DNA of 64,000 bases from an uncultured Clostridium sp. (GCA_900553125.1 USCB01000004.1:17025-81024); one strand, 5' to 3'. Positions 8,354 through 16,922 are shown, numbered from the stretch's first letter. The notes: generated by a model from the sequence alone, not told the origin. Made by a program: numbers and translations.

Positions 8354-10933
8354 TTATTTTGTTATCCATTTTACTAAATCTAAATTTTCACTATCTAAAA
8401 GCAATTCATTTGTTGGCATAACTCTAAATGTATATCCATAATTTCCACCTGAAATTAAAGATATTTTTGCTGTGTATGTATATCTTCTGTATTCCTTTTC
8501 TTCATTTACAAGTTTCATTGGTACTATTGTAATATTTTCAACACGTCCATCATCAGAAATTTTTCCACAATATACTTCTGCTTTTATGTCTTCCTTTTCT
8601 ATTTCTGGAAGTGTTACTTTACAACTAACTTCTATTGATTCTCCAGCATCTATTTTGATATTTTCAGGATTGTCTGGTTGTTCAATAGATATATTTTCCC
8701 ATTTACTTTTCATTTTTTCTTTCCAATTTGTAAAGTTTGCCGCTTCTTCAACATTTGAAAAATGCTCATCATATAAATTTATTAATGGTATATACAATTT
8801 ATCTGTATAATCTACTAACATCCTAGCTGTACTATATTTTCCTCCTGTTGTTATTATAGATTGTTTCATTATTTGCATCCATTCTTCTGAAGGCTCTTCT
8901 TTACTTTTTCTGTTGAAAAATGTTGGTATAATCTTTGTTTCAAGTGTTTTGTATATGCTTTGGCTGTCTGCTATATCTTGTTCTGAATAAGAATTATATT
9001 CTTTTTCTGTTCCTATTGTCCAGCCGTTTGTTTGGTCATATCCTTCTGCCCACCATCCATCTAATACACTGAAGTTTATTACTCCATTTACTGATGCTTT
9101 TTGACCAGATGTTCCAGATGCCTCCATCGGTCTACGTGGATTATTTAGCCATACATCTACACCACTTATTAGATATCTTGACATTGCTATATTGTAGTTC
9201 TCTAATAAGAATATTTTTCCTCTGAATTGTGGTTTCATTGATATTTCATGTATATATTTTATTAAGTCTTGTCCTTCTTTATCTGCTGGATGTGCTTTTC
9301 CGGCAAATATTAATTTTACAGGACGTTCACTATCATTTAGTATTTCTGTTATTCTTTCTAAATCGTTAAAGATTAGTGTTGCTCTTTTGTATGTTGCAAA
9401 TCTTCTTGCAAATCCTATTATTAAATCACTTGATGATAAGCCTGATGTCATTTCTTTTATGTCTTCATAACTTACTCCGGCTCTTCTTAATCTGTTTGTT
9501 GTGTTTTCTTTAACAATTTCTATTAACTTTTCTTTTCTTTCTATATGTGCATTCCATAATTCTTGGTTTGGTATATTTTTTATTCTTTTCCATGTTTCAT
9601 CTAAGTGTATTTTATCTTGCCAATATGGTGTTGTTGGTGATGATAGATATTTGTTATATAATTCTTTTAAGTTTTGTGGAACCCATGAACATGTATGTAT
9701 TCCGTTTGTTACATATGTTATTGGTGATTCATTTGCTGCAATATTTGGCCATACATCTCCAAATAGTTCTCTTGATACTTCTCCATGTAGTTTACTTACT
9801 CCATTTTTCTTTCCTGCAATTTTTAGTGCTAATATTCCCATGTTGAATCCTGGTTCTAATGCGTCACATGGTTTCATTCCTAATTTTAGGAATTCTTCTC
9901 TTCCTAATCCTAGTTTTGCCCAATATCCTTCAAAATATCTTTCTACTAAATCTATTGGGAATATATCATTTCCTGCTGGTACTGGAGTATGTGTTGTAAA
10001 TACTGTTCTTGAACTTACTATATCTTTTGCAATTTCAAATGTTACTTGTTTTTTTGCTATTGTATTTTTTATTAATTCTAGTGTTAAAAATGCTGAATGT
10101 CCTTCATTCATGTGATATATTGTTGGTTTTAAACCTAATTGATCTAGTAATCTTACTCCTGCTATTCCTAAAACTATTTCTTGACGTATTCTCATGTCTT
10201 GGTCACCACCATATAGTTTTAGTGTTGTTTCTCTATCTTCAGGTCTGTTTTTTTCTATATCTGAATCTAGTAAATATAGACTTATTCTTCCCACATTTAT
10301 TTTCCATACTTTTAAGTAGATTTTTCTTTTTTGGAAGTTTACTTCTATTAACATATCTTCATCATTTTCATTTTTTACTGGTATGATTGGCATATTTTCT
10401 ATTTCTATATTGCTATATTCTGATTTTTGTATTCCATATCCTTCTATTTTTTGATTGAAATATCCATTTTTATATAAAAGTCCTACTCCTACTAATGGAA
10501 TTCCTAAATCACTGGCTGATTTTAGATGGTCACCTGATAGGATTCCTAGTCCTCCTGAATATATAGGAATTGTTTCATCTAGCCCATATTCTGCTGAAAA
10601 ATATGCTATTAAGTCATTTTTATTACTTGAATATTTTTTATTGAACCATGTGTCTTTACTTGACATATAGTCTTCATAATTTCTTAGTACTTTTTCATAT
10701 TCCTTTACAAAACTTGAATCTTTTGCTGCCATTTCGAGTCTTTCTTGTGATACTCTTTTTAAGAATTTTACTGGGTTCTTTTCTACTGTTTCCCATAAAT
10801 CTCTATCTATTTTCTTTAGTAATCTTAAATAATCTGAATTCCAGCTCCACCATAAATTATTAGCTATTTCGTCTAATTTATTTATACTTTTTGGTAACTG
10901 TGGCTTTACAGTTATTTTATTAAATATGTACAT
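8354..10933 (-). CDS. glgP: Alpha-glucan (glycogen/maltodextrin) phosphorylase
   Basis: A GT35-family enzyme that releases glucose 1-phosphate from alpha-1,4-glucans using phosphate and pyridoxal phosphate. The 859-residue protein starts with the DUF3417 N-terminal domain (NNLWWSWN) typical of the TIGR02094 group, continues with FSAEYGLDETIPIYSGGLG and MNEGHSAF, and carries the PLP-binding Lys in GTSGQKASVNG (about residue 610). It ends with a beta-rich domain of about 130 residues often seen in this group. Its partner debranching enzyme lies at 32.4-34.4 kb, so glycogen breakdown is encoded in two places. The start at 10933 is behind a GGAGG sequence. Confidence 0.95.
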   Translation of the reverse strand: MYIFNKITVKPQLPKSINKLDEIANNLWWSWNSDYLRLLKKIDRDLWETVEKNPVKFLKRVSQERLEMAAKDSSFVKEYEKVLRNYEDYMSSKDTWFNKKYSSNKNDLIAYFSAEYGLDETIPIYSGGLGILSGDHLKSASDLGIPLVGVGLLYKNGYFNQKIEGYGIQKSEYSNIEIENMPIIPVKNENDEDMLIEVNFQKRKIYLKVWKINVGRISLYLLDSDIEKNRPEDRETTLKLYGGDQDMRIRQEIVLGIAGVRLLDQLGLKPTIYHMNEGHSAFLTLELIKNTIAKKQVTFEIAKDIVSSRTVFTTHTPVPAGNDIFPIDLVERYFEGYWAKLGLGREEFLKLGMKPCDALEPGFNMGILALKIAGKKNGVSKLHGEVSRELFGDVWPNIAANESPITYVTNGIHTCSWVPQNLKELYNKYLSSPTTPYWQDKIHLDETWKRIKNIPNQELWNAHIERKEKLIEIVKENTTNRLRRAGVSYEDIKEMTSGLSSSDLIIGFARRFATYKRATLIFNDLERITEILNDSERPVKLIFAGKAHPADKEGQDLIKYIHEISMKPQFRGKIFLLENYNIAMSRYLISGVDVWLNNPRRPMEASGTSGQKASVNGVINFSVLDGWWAEGYDQTNGWTIGTEKEYNSYSEQDIADSQSIYKTLETKIIPTFFNRKSKEEPSEEWMQIMKQSIITTGGKYSTARMLVDYTDKLYIPLINLYDEHFSNVEEAANFTNWKEKMKSKWENISIEQPDNPENIKIDAGESIEVSCKVTLPEIEKEDIKAEVYCGKISDDGRVENITIVPMKLVNEEKEYRRYTYTAKISLISGGNYGYTFRVMPTNELLLDSENLDLVKWITK

Positions 10934-11142
10934 TTATCTTGTCCTCCTTGGTAACTTTTTCTTTTTTCTTTTAGATATTATCTATTAAAATCTTTTTTTT
11001 GTCAATAATTATTGGATAACAATTTTATTTTTCTTGTATTTTTTATAAAGATTATGTGTTTAATGTCAAGAAAAATCGTTCGACAAAATTTGACACCTAT
11101 TTTTACATATTTTTAAAATTTTCTTGAATTATGTAAAACCTC

Positions 11143-11171
11143 TTTACATTTTATGTAAATTAATGTATAAT
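11143..11171 (+). promoter_or_regulatory. Sigma-A-type promoter of the orphan + strand gene
   Basis: TTTACA (11143-11148) and TATAAT (11166-11171) are separated by exactly 17 nt. Transcription would start near 11178 and leave a leader of about 90 nt before the ATG at 11270. The rest of the 10934-11269 gap is AT-rich and would also hold the divergent glgP promoter, which I could not place. Confidence 0.8.
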
Positions 11172-11226
11172 ATACATACATTCTAGGTCAATCTTGTTTC
11201 CCACATAAGAAACCTATTTACATAGA

Positions 11227-11239
11227 TGTAACCTGCAAC
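11227..11239 (+). other. Leader motif ATGTAACCTGCAA (copy 1)
   Basis: A 13-nt sequence in the 5' leader, 43 nt upstream of the chosen ATG. The identical 13-mer stands 43 nt before the start codon of the unrelated + strand gene at 56788. The role is unknown. Confidence 0.6.
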
Positions 11240-11269
11240 AGTCTTTCATATAACAAGGAGGTTATGAAA

Positions 11270-11920
11270 ATGTTATTTAGAAAGAAAAATCCGCCTCTAC
11301 ATTCGTATGAGGAAATATCCTTGGCAGCGGAGTATCTTTTTTTCAAAAATTCAATTCTCCAAAATTTGCCATTGATACAAGCCTATAAAGAATGGCTTGA
11401 AACAGAACTTAAAAACCCAAAAAAATATTGGGCTAATTTTCACCGGGTGTTTTTAGCAAGCTCTCAGATGCTAACGGAAAAAATGCCTTTTTATCAGGTA
11501 GACAAATCCAAACTATTTGTTTATTCTGATGAATTCAGATGTTTTTGCCCATTTGATGAGGATTCACATTATTTCGTCAAGTACGCAGACGATATAATTG
11601 TGGATGTTTCAAAACTGCCGGAAAAGATTTACCCACCATACTGGCCAGACCCAAAAAAAGAAGAAGACCGTGTGGAATTGACGATGCACGAATATTGTGC
11701 ATATTTTATATTCCAAATGTGCCAGGAAAAATTAAAAAAAATTTCCAACCTTGTTGATTTTGCAGAGAATCCTAAAAAATTTTCATGCAAAATGGTTTCC
11801 GAAACGGAAAATAATCCAGAAAGAGAACAGCTCTGGCTCTTCGCAGTTTGTTACGAGGAGCATCCATTTGAAGTTGAAAAAACGACTTCACACTCCAGAT
11901 ATACAACATATTTCTTCTGA
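11270..11920 (+). CDS. Orphan protein of unknown function with own promoter and terminator
   Basis: I do not recognise a family. The soluble 216-residue product has no signal peptide or membrane span. It is rich in aromatic residues and has a Cys-containing stretch (FRCFCPFDED) and a C-terminal segment WLFAVCYEEHPFEVE. ATG 11270 is preferred over ATG 11264 because AAGGAGG lies 8 nt before it and only 2 nt before the other. The gene stands alone on the + strand within a minus-strand region, with a consensus promoter and a strong terminator. Its base composition is visibly richer in G and C than its neighbours, which suggests transfer. A cargo, immunity or toxin-related role would be guesswork. 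Confidence 0.75.
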   Translation: MLFRKKNPPLHSYEEISLAAEYLFFKNSILQNLPLIQAYKEWLETELKNPKKYWANFHRVFLASSQMLTEKMPFYQVDKSKLFVYSDEFRCFCPFDEDSHYFVKYADDIIVDVSKLPEKIYPPYWPDPKKEEDRVELTMHEYCAYFIFQMCQEKLKKISNLVDFAENPKKFSCKMVSETENNPEREQLWLFAVCYEEHPFEVEKTTSHSRYTTYFF

Positions 11921-11966
11921 ATGTGTCAATATTAAAATAGCTTGACTGTGGGATAAAAAGCTATTT

Positions 11967-11998
11967 CCCCCTGTATGTTACACATCAGGGGGTTTTTT
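11967..11998 (+). terminator. Strong terminator of the orphan gene
   Basis: CCCCCTG, a 12-nt loop, then CAGGGGG followed by TTTTTT. The right arm also forms the last codons and stop of the convergent minus-strand gene that ends at 11985, so the two genes share these bases. Confidence 0.9.
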
Positions 11999-12825
11999 CT
12001 AATACAACTATATTTTTTGCAATTACATCTAATTTTATTACATTCATTGCTGTTAAATTTTCTATTTCCTTGATTATTTTTTTCTTAAAAGTCTGTAAAC
12101 TTTCTGAAATATTATAACCATATACAACACTAACTTCCATATCAATTAATGGACCTTCTCCATAATTTTGGACACGTGTTCTTAAAACTTTATATATTTC
12201 AGGCATTCTTTCTGCTTGAAATTCTGCAATTTGCCTAAATACAGAATCTGATATTGTAAAATTTCCTAAATAACTAAATGTAGGTCTTATTATTGATTTT
12301 TCTGATATATAAGGTTTTTCTCCTTTTCCTTTAGATTTGAAAATTTGAAGTGGGTCTAATAAATACCCTGAAAAATCCTTTTTTATTTCAAAAGTTGGAA
12401 CTGGAATTACATGTTTACCTTCTGTTACTCTTATTCTTCTTGCAGTTTCCATTTCTTCTTCTGTTGCAACATCTGTTATATATGTTGTATCAGATATTTT
12501 AGGAAGTCCTAAATTTTCAGCGATTTTTTCCACCATTCCATCTGATGTTCCAAGTATAAGTATTTTTTTTACTTTATACTTTTTTAAAGCCTTTTGTATT
12601 ACCTTTTTTTCATCATCATGTAAGAATAAAGCCTTTTTTACTGTTTCAATTTTGGTTGATGCTTTTTTGGCTGATTCTCCGACTTACTACTCTATTATCA
12701 TTTATCAAAAGCCCATCATCAATTATAAAATGCACATCTTTTTCTCCTGCAACCATCTGTGCTCTATAGCTTTTTCCTGTTCCTGATGGTCCTACAAAAG
12801 CATATACTTTGATATTTTCAAACAT
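11985..12825 (-). CDS. P-loop ATPase with Asp23/Gls24-like C-terminus, one frameshift
   Basis: The N-terminal part (12825 to about 12682) reads MFENIKVYAFVGPSGTGKSY, with a Walker A motif, then HFIIDDGLLINDN. The second part, in another frame down to 11985, continues with ESAKKASTKIETVKKALF and ends in a region resembling the Asp23/Gls24 envelope-stress fold (SDSVFRQIAEF, IDMEVSVVYGYN). The two join into one protein of about 280 residues if the C at 12681 is removed (GTAAGT-C-GGAGAA). The exact function is unknown to me; relatives in Clostridia have a nucleotide-binding domain fused to the Asp23-like domain. Whether the frameshift is real or a sequence error cannot be told here. Confidence 0.75.
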
Positions 12826-12848
12826 AACTTTTTTCCTCTCTTACAAAA

Positions 12849-14351
12849 CTAATTTTTTTCAACAAGCATAACTTTGTATGTTAAATTATGGTATTTTACC
12901 TTAAATGTTTTTTCTTCCTTTATTACGGTTATATTTTCTTTTAAAAACTCTTCATTTTGATAGAATAAACCACTATCATCATCAATAATCCATATTCTAC
13001 CTTTATAATCTTTAAAAAATCCCCAATCTTCTTTGGTTTCCATTGCAGGAGCATATGCTTTATAAGCCTCTTCAACTCCCCAATGTTCTAAATTCATAAA
13101 ATATTGTTTATTATTTGGGAAATATGTAGCAATAACACCTCCATTTCCTATTTTTGAGTATAACAATATATCGTCTTCTTTTATCTCATCTTTTATATAA
13201 TTATATACTTCTAAATTTTCCTTATTATAGTTTTCTTTTATGTTTTGTACGTTTCCTAGTATTGCTAAAATTAAAGTAATCCCACAGATTGTTCCTGCTA
13301 TAATTTTATTTTTTTCTTTAGATATTATAAATGATAATGTAAAGATATATAGTCCTGTCATTACTAATAAATATCTAGCATATAAAATTGGGCTTATAAT
13401 TGAAACTAATAATATTATAAATATTACTCCAATATATATTCCTGTACTCAATGCTACTGGTTTTAGGCTTTCTCCTTTTTTCTTTAATTTATATGCTTTT
13501 ATTATTAAATAAATATATACTGCTATTGATACGATTAGTGCAATCAATGCTTTCCAGTCATTCATAAAGTTACTATCTACTTGATTTTTAAATTGAAAAC
13601 TTAATATATCCACTGTTGTTCCAATTAAACTAATCTGTATCCAGAATCCTCCACCTACCTGTTTTAACTGAACTACAAAAAATATCATCCATGGTATATA
13701 TAATAGGATTTGAATTGCTGCTAGTATTAAGAAGTTTCTTAGGTCTTTTTTGTTTTCTTTCCTATTTTTTATTAAGTAAATTAATAATACTAAATTGATT
13801 AAACCTGCTGTTACTAATGCATAATAATGTATGTAGCATGAACAAATACTAAATAATCCAAATATACATAAATTTTTTAGTTTATTTTTTTCTTCTTTTT
13901 GTTTTATATTTTTATAAAATCTATATCCATATATTGCCATCATTGTAACAATTAGACATGTCCATGAATACATTCTTATTTCTTGGGCATATGTATTCAT
14001 TATTGGTAAAAAGTAAGTAAAAAACGAAAATAGAATTCCTGTTTTTTCTCCAAAGTCTTTTCTAATATGTGTATATCCAATTATCCCTAAAATTGCTATT
14101 GCAAGTACTGAAAACAGTCTATATATTAATATATGTGAACCAAATATTAAATAAATAATATGTAACATCCAATAATATAATGCAGGATGTACATCATGAC
14201 CGGTTATTGTCCAAATGTCTGAAAAGCTTTTATTTGCTATTGATACTGAATAACTTTCATCAAACCATATATTTGTATGAAATGCTGGTATTAGTATAAA
14301 TATTATTCCAAGTATTATTATTCCTATATGTAGTATTTTGTTTTTTTTCAT
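12849..14351 (-). CDS. Multi-pass membrane glycosyltransferase (GT39/PMT-like)
   Basis: A 500-residue integral membrane protein with about ten hydrophobic segments. The first extracytoplasmic loop carries NIWFDESYS, where Asp-Glu is the catalytic/metal-site signature of GT-C glycosyltransferases of the Dol-P-Man:protein mannosyltransferase-like families, followed by GHDVHPALYYWMLH. These enzymes move a sugar from a polyprenyl-phosphate donor to a protein or cell-wall polymer outside the membrane. A C-terminal soluble part of about 120 residues follows. The adjacent GT2 enzyme (14440-15669) may make related glycans. The substrate is not predictable. Confidence 0.85.
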   Translation of the reverse strand: MKKNKILHIGIIILGIIFILIPAFHTNIWFDESYSVSIANKSFSDIWTITGHDVHPALYYWMLHIIYLIFGSHILIYRLFSVLAIAILGIIGYTHIRKDFGEKTGILFSFFTYFLPIMNTYAQEIRMYSWTCLIVTMMAIYGYRFYKNIKQKEEKNKLKNLCIFGLFSICSCYIHYYALVTAGLINLVLLIYLIKNRKENKKDLRNFLILAAIQILLYIPWMIFFVVQLKQVGGGFWIQISLIGTTVDILSFQFKNQVDSNFMNDWKALIALIVSIAVYIYLIIKAYKLKKKGESLKPVALSTGIYIGVIFIILLVSIISPILYARYLLVMTGLYIFTLSFIISKEKNKIIAGTICGITLILAILGNVQNIKENYNKENLEVYNYIKDEIKEDDILLYSKIGNGGVIATYFPNNKQYFMNLEHWGVEEAYKAYAPAMETKEDWGFFKDYKGRIWIIDDDSGLFYQNEEFLKENITVIKEEKTFKVKYHNLTYKVMLVEKN

Positions 14352-14391
14352 TTTTATTTATCCTCTCTTAATTTATTTTTTATAAAAATAA

Positions 14392-14430
14392 GACTAGAAC
14401 TAAAAAGCTAATTTTAGATCTAGTCCATTA
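14392..14430 (-). terminator. Hairpin between GT2 and GT39 genes
   Basis: GACTAGA..TAAAA pairs with TTTTAG..CTAGTC around a short loop, flanked by A/T runs. On the minus strand it lies 10 nt after the GT2 stop codon and likely terminates or attenuates read-through into the GT39-like gene. Confidence 0.65.
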
Positions 14431-14439
14431 TCTTATTTT

Positions 14440-15669
14440 TTATGCTATTTCTTTTATATTTACACTACGTACATGGTCGATTTTTTCCCATGTTGTATCT
14501 TGTTTAAATAAACATTTGAAGTTTATTAATAGCCATGAACCCATAAATAATGGATAATATAGTGCCCATTTTAACATTGGTTTTATTGGTTTCTTGTCTA
14601 AGTACATTGTAAATAATGCGGTTAAAATTGGTAAGAAAAATGTTGGTACAATATATCTTACTATATTTAGTATTAATGTTGCTGTTGTCATTGTGTCAAA
14701 TGCATAAATAAGGAAATTTGATAGTAATAATACCATTGATGCTATGAACATTGGTATACTTCCTACAATATAAAGTAATCCATCAAAATTCATTATTGTT
14801 TTATTTGTTTTTACTGCTTTTGCTAAGTCTTTTGTGTAAATTTTCATGCATTGTATATGTCCTACTGTCCATCTTGTTCTTTGTGTCCATGATGCTTGGA
14901 ATTTTTCTGGTTGTTCATCATATACTATTGCATCTGTTGCCCAACCTAACTTTTTTCCTTTTATTATTTGTTTTAATGAAAATTCTATATCTTCTGTTAA
15001 TGTTTTTGTGTCCCATCCTGTTTCTTTTACTAAATCAAATTTTACCATAAACCCTGTTCCGTTTAATAGTGGCGACAATCCTACATTGTATCTTGCTAAA
15101 TGGTAGAATCTGTGCATTGTCCAATAGAAAAATGCATATCCTGCTGATACCCAACTTTCTGATGGATTTTTTATGTCTTTATATCCTTGTACTACTTCTT
15201 CTCCTTGACATAGCTTTCTGTTCATTACTTTTATGAAGTTTTTGTCTACTATGTTATCTGCATCAAATACTAGAAATGCATCGTAATCTGCGTTTTCTTC
15301 TATTTTTTGCTTTAAGAACCAGTTTAGCGCATATCCTTTTGTCTTTTTTGTTTCATCAAATCTTTTATATACTATTGCTCCTGCTTCTTTTGCATATTTT
15401 GCTGTGTTGTCTGTACAGTTATCTGCTATTACGTATATATCGTATAAATCTTTGTCGTAGTCTTGATTTTTTAAACTTTCTACTAGATTTGCTATTACTG
15501 TTTCTTCATTATGTGCTGGTATTATTGCCATGAATTTGTGATTTTTATTTTTTAATAGTGGCTTTTCTTTGAATTTTATTAGTGCACATAGACTTATTGC
15601 TAGTTCATATATCCAAAATACTACTATAACATAGACAAGTGCTTGCCTTAATAAATATATATATTCCAT
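14440..15669 (-). CDS. Processive family 2 glycosyltransferase, membrane-bound
   Basis: A 409-residue GT-A enzyme of the cellulose/hyaluronan synthase-like class, using an NDP-sugar on the cytoplasmic face to extend a polysaccharide. It has an N-terminal membrane helix (residues 10-32), MAIIPAHNEE and ADNCTDNT (nucleotide binding), the metal-binding FDADN, the acceptor/base motif TLTEDIEFS, and QRTRW, the processivity signature (Q/RxxRW). Two or three membrane helices close the protein (about 295-390). The product could be an exopolysaccharide or wall polymer; the sugar cannot be inferred. It is the last gene before a 588-bp interval without protein genes. Confidence 0.9.
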   Translation of the reverse strand: MEYIYLLRQALVYVIVVFWIYELAISLCALIKFKEKPLLKNKNHKFMAIIPAHNEETVIANLVESLKNQDYDKDLYDIYVIADNCTDNTAKYAKEAGAIVYKRFDETKKTKGYALNWFLKQKIEENADYDAFLVFDADNIVDKNFIKVMNRKLCQGEEVVQGYKDIKNPSESWVSAGYAFFYWTMHRFYHLARYNVGLSPLLNGTGFMVKFDLVKETGWDTKTLTEDIEFSLKQIIKGKKLGWATDAIVYDEQPEKFQASWTQRTRWTVGHIQCMKIYTKDLAKAVKTNKTIMNFDGLLYIVGSIPMFIASMVLLLSNFLIYAFDTMTTATLILNIVRYIVPTFFLPILTALFTMYLDKKPIKPMLKWALYYPLFMGSWLLINFKCLFKQDTTWEKIDHVRSVNIKEIA

Positions 15670-15822
15670 CTATTTCTCCTTCTTTTTTATTTTATTTCGT
15701 CACCTGTTATATTATACTATTCTTATTGAATTTTTGCAATGTTTTAATGGTAATTTTTAGAAATTCTTAATTTTTTGTTACTTTTTTTGACCTAAAACCT
15801 ACTTTCCGTAAGGTTTCAATAA

Positions 15823-15877
15823 AAAAACAACTACCAACATTCACCTATATGGTTACTAGCTGATAGTTGCGTTTTTT
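15823..15877 (-). terminator. Terminator downstream of the template-repeat region
   Basis: On the minus strand CAACTATCA and TGGTAGTTG form a stem around a loop that can itself pair (ACC/GGT), followed by TTTTTTT. It would end a transcript running from the prepilin/target operon through the non-coding repeat at 16008-16060. A T run on the other strand lets it act in both directions. Confidence 0.8.
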
Positions 15878-16007
15878 AAATTTTTTTATCTTTTTAGATA
15901 ATGGGTACAAATTTCTTTAACATCTGGCAACTAACTGAAAATCCTTGAACTTTCAATACCTTGTACCTCAAATTGATATTTGAAACGATGTTAGAGTGCC
16001 TAAACAC

Positions 16008-16060
16008 ACGAACCGCCCGTAGCGTTGTTGTTGTTATTACCAAACACCACGCCGAACAGA
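16008..16060 (-). repeat. Candidate DGR template repeat (TR)
   Basis: A non-coding 53-nt copy of the 3' end of the secreted-protein gene. Read on the minus strand it has TCTGTTCGGCGTGGTGTT, a core with GGT AAT and four AAC codons, then CGCTACGGGCGGTTCG. All adenines but one are in the five N codons of the core, the layout of DGR templates. It lies about 200 nt downstream of the target gene stop and is followed by a terminator. It is shorter than the usual TR (about 80-150 nt). The 15670-16257 interval holds no open frame long enough for a reverse transcriptase. Confidence 0.75.
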
Positions 16061-16208
16061 TTAATTTTTACAGTGAAACACTTTTCTTTACACTAAACAA
16101 TTTGTAACCTTTTTGTTTGCTATCTCAAACAAACATTTTTCTTCTTTCCCACCCTACCTTCCACTTTTCTTATTTGCATCTATTTATCTACTATTTAAAA
16201 TTTGTGTA

Positions 16209-16240
16209 ACAGTACTACAGAGTTCAGTACACAGTACTAC
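16209..16240. repeat. Direct repeat and palindrome cluster after the variable region
   Basis: ACAGTACTAC occurs at 16209-16218 and 16231-16240. Each copy contains the palindrome AGTACT, and AGTAC-TGT-GTACT forms a small hairpin. The cluster begins about 18 nt downstream (minus strand) of the in-frame stop at 16258. Classical DGRs carry a hairpin or cruciform just after the variable repeat that aids target recognition; this may be its counterpart. Confidence 0.5.
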
Positions 16241-16268
16241 TGCCAATTAATACTCTCCTAATTCCAAA

Positions 16269-16922
16269 TTACAGGCCTAAATGTAACATCTCCGAACGAA
16301 CCGCCCGTAGCGTAGGGGCCGCCACCCCCAACACCACGCCGAACAGACCTTGATGTATTGATACTGGAAATCCTTGGTTATTTGAAAAATATGTCCATCC
16401 TCCCATCCATCCATATGTTCCATTAGTAGTTTTAAATCCTATATAATCATTTCCTTCTCTATTATTTAAATCCCATGTTTTTATATATTTTTTTGTTGTT
16501 CCATCTTCATTAAATAATCCTTTTACATAAACATTTGTTGTAGATTTGGCAGTTGCTGATAATCCTGTACTTTGAGTTTTATTTCTACCAGCATTATATA
16601 TTCCAGATAAATTTCCTGTTGTTGTACTAGGTGCATTTGAAGTTGATGCTCCATATTGGCTTACTGAAAATACTGCCATCGCACTCCAATCTTCGTCTGT
16701 TGTCAAATGTGCTTCTAGTAATGTTGTTCCTAATGTTGATGTTGGCTTATTTAGATTTTCACATGCTTCATATGATTCTGAAATATTTATGTTTGTCCAT
16801 GGTGTTCCGTTATTTATTTGCATTCTTATTGTCCCTTCTGCTGCATATATATTTTTTATTCCTAAAAACATTATTAGTGTTATTGTAATTATTAATGTTT
16901 TTATTATTTTTTTATTTTTCAT
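16269..16922 (-). CDS. Secreted protein with hypervariable C-terminus; candidate DGR target
   Basis: A 217-residue product as read, with a signal peptide (residues 1-27, ending NIYAAE). The extracellular domain ends in GDYIGF-like sequence (NDYIGFKTTNGTYGWMGGW). The start ATG directly follows the stop codon of the prepilin gene, so the two are coupled. The open frame ends LFGVVLGVAAPTLRAV... at 16269. In the +2 frame the same DNA reads TSRSVRRGVGGGGPYATGG then SFGDVTFRPVIWN and stops at 16258. That reading has the RG and FRPV features common in C-type-lectin-like DGR targets. A one-base difference from the template copy at 16008-16060 accounts for the shift. Ligand binding is inference. Confidence 0.75.
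   Translation of the reverse strand: MKNKKIIKTLIITITLIMFLGIKNIYAAEGTIRMQINNGTPWTNINISESYEACENLNKPTSTLGTTLLEAHLTTDEDWSAMAVFSVSQYGASTSNAPSTTTGNLSGIYNAGRNKTQSTGLSATAKSTTNVYVKGLFNEDGTTKKYIKTWDLNNREGNDYIGFKTTNGTYGWMGGWTYFSNNQGFPVSIHQGLFGVVLGVAAPTLRAVRSEMLHLGL
16296..16347 (-). other. Candidate DGR variable repeat (VR)
   Basis: 52 nt at the 3' end of the secreted-protein gene. The flanks match the copy at 16008-16060 exactly (18 and 16 nt on the coding strand). The core differs as AAT to GGT, AAC to GGC, AAC to GGC, AAC to CCC and AAC to TAC. Nine of the ten core adenines are changed; the only other differences are one T to G and a one-base T deletion. Adenine-specific change against a fixed template is the hallmark of DGR mutagenesis. 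In codons, five Asn become Gly, Gly, Gly, Pro and Tyr. Confidence 0.78.

Noticed and set aside
12849..15669. Glycosyltransferases as part of the DGR system
   Set aside because: A terminator separates them from the template region, and their motifs are ordinary GT2 and GT-C ones; proximity alone is not evidence.
16008..16060. Silent-cassette gene conversion instead of a retroelement
   Set aside because: Gene conversion copies blocks and would not restrict differences to adenines; nine of eleven changes or indels here are at template adenines.
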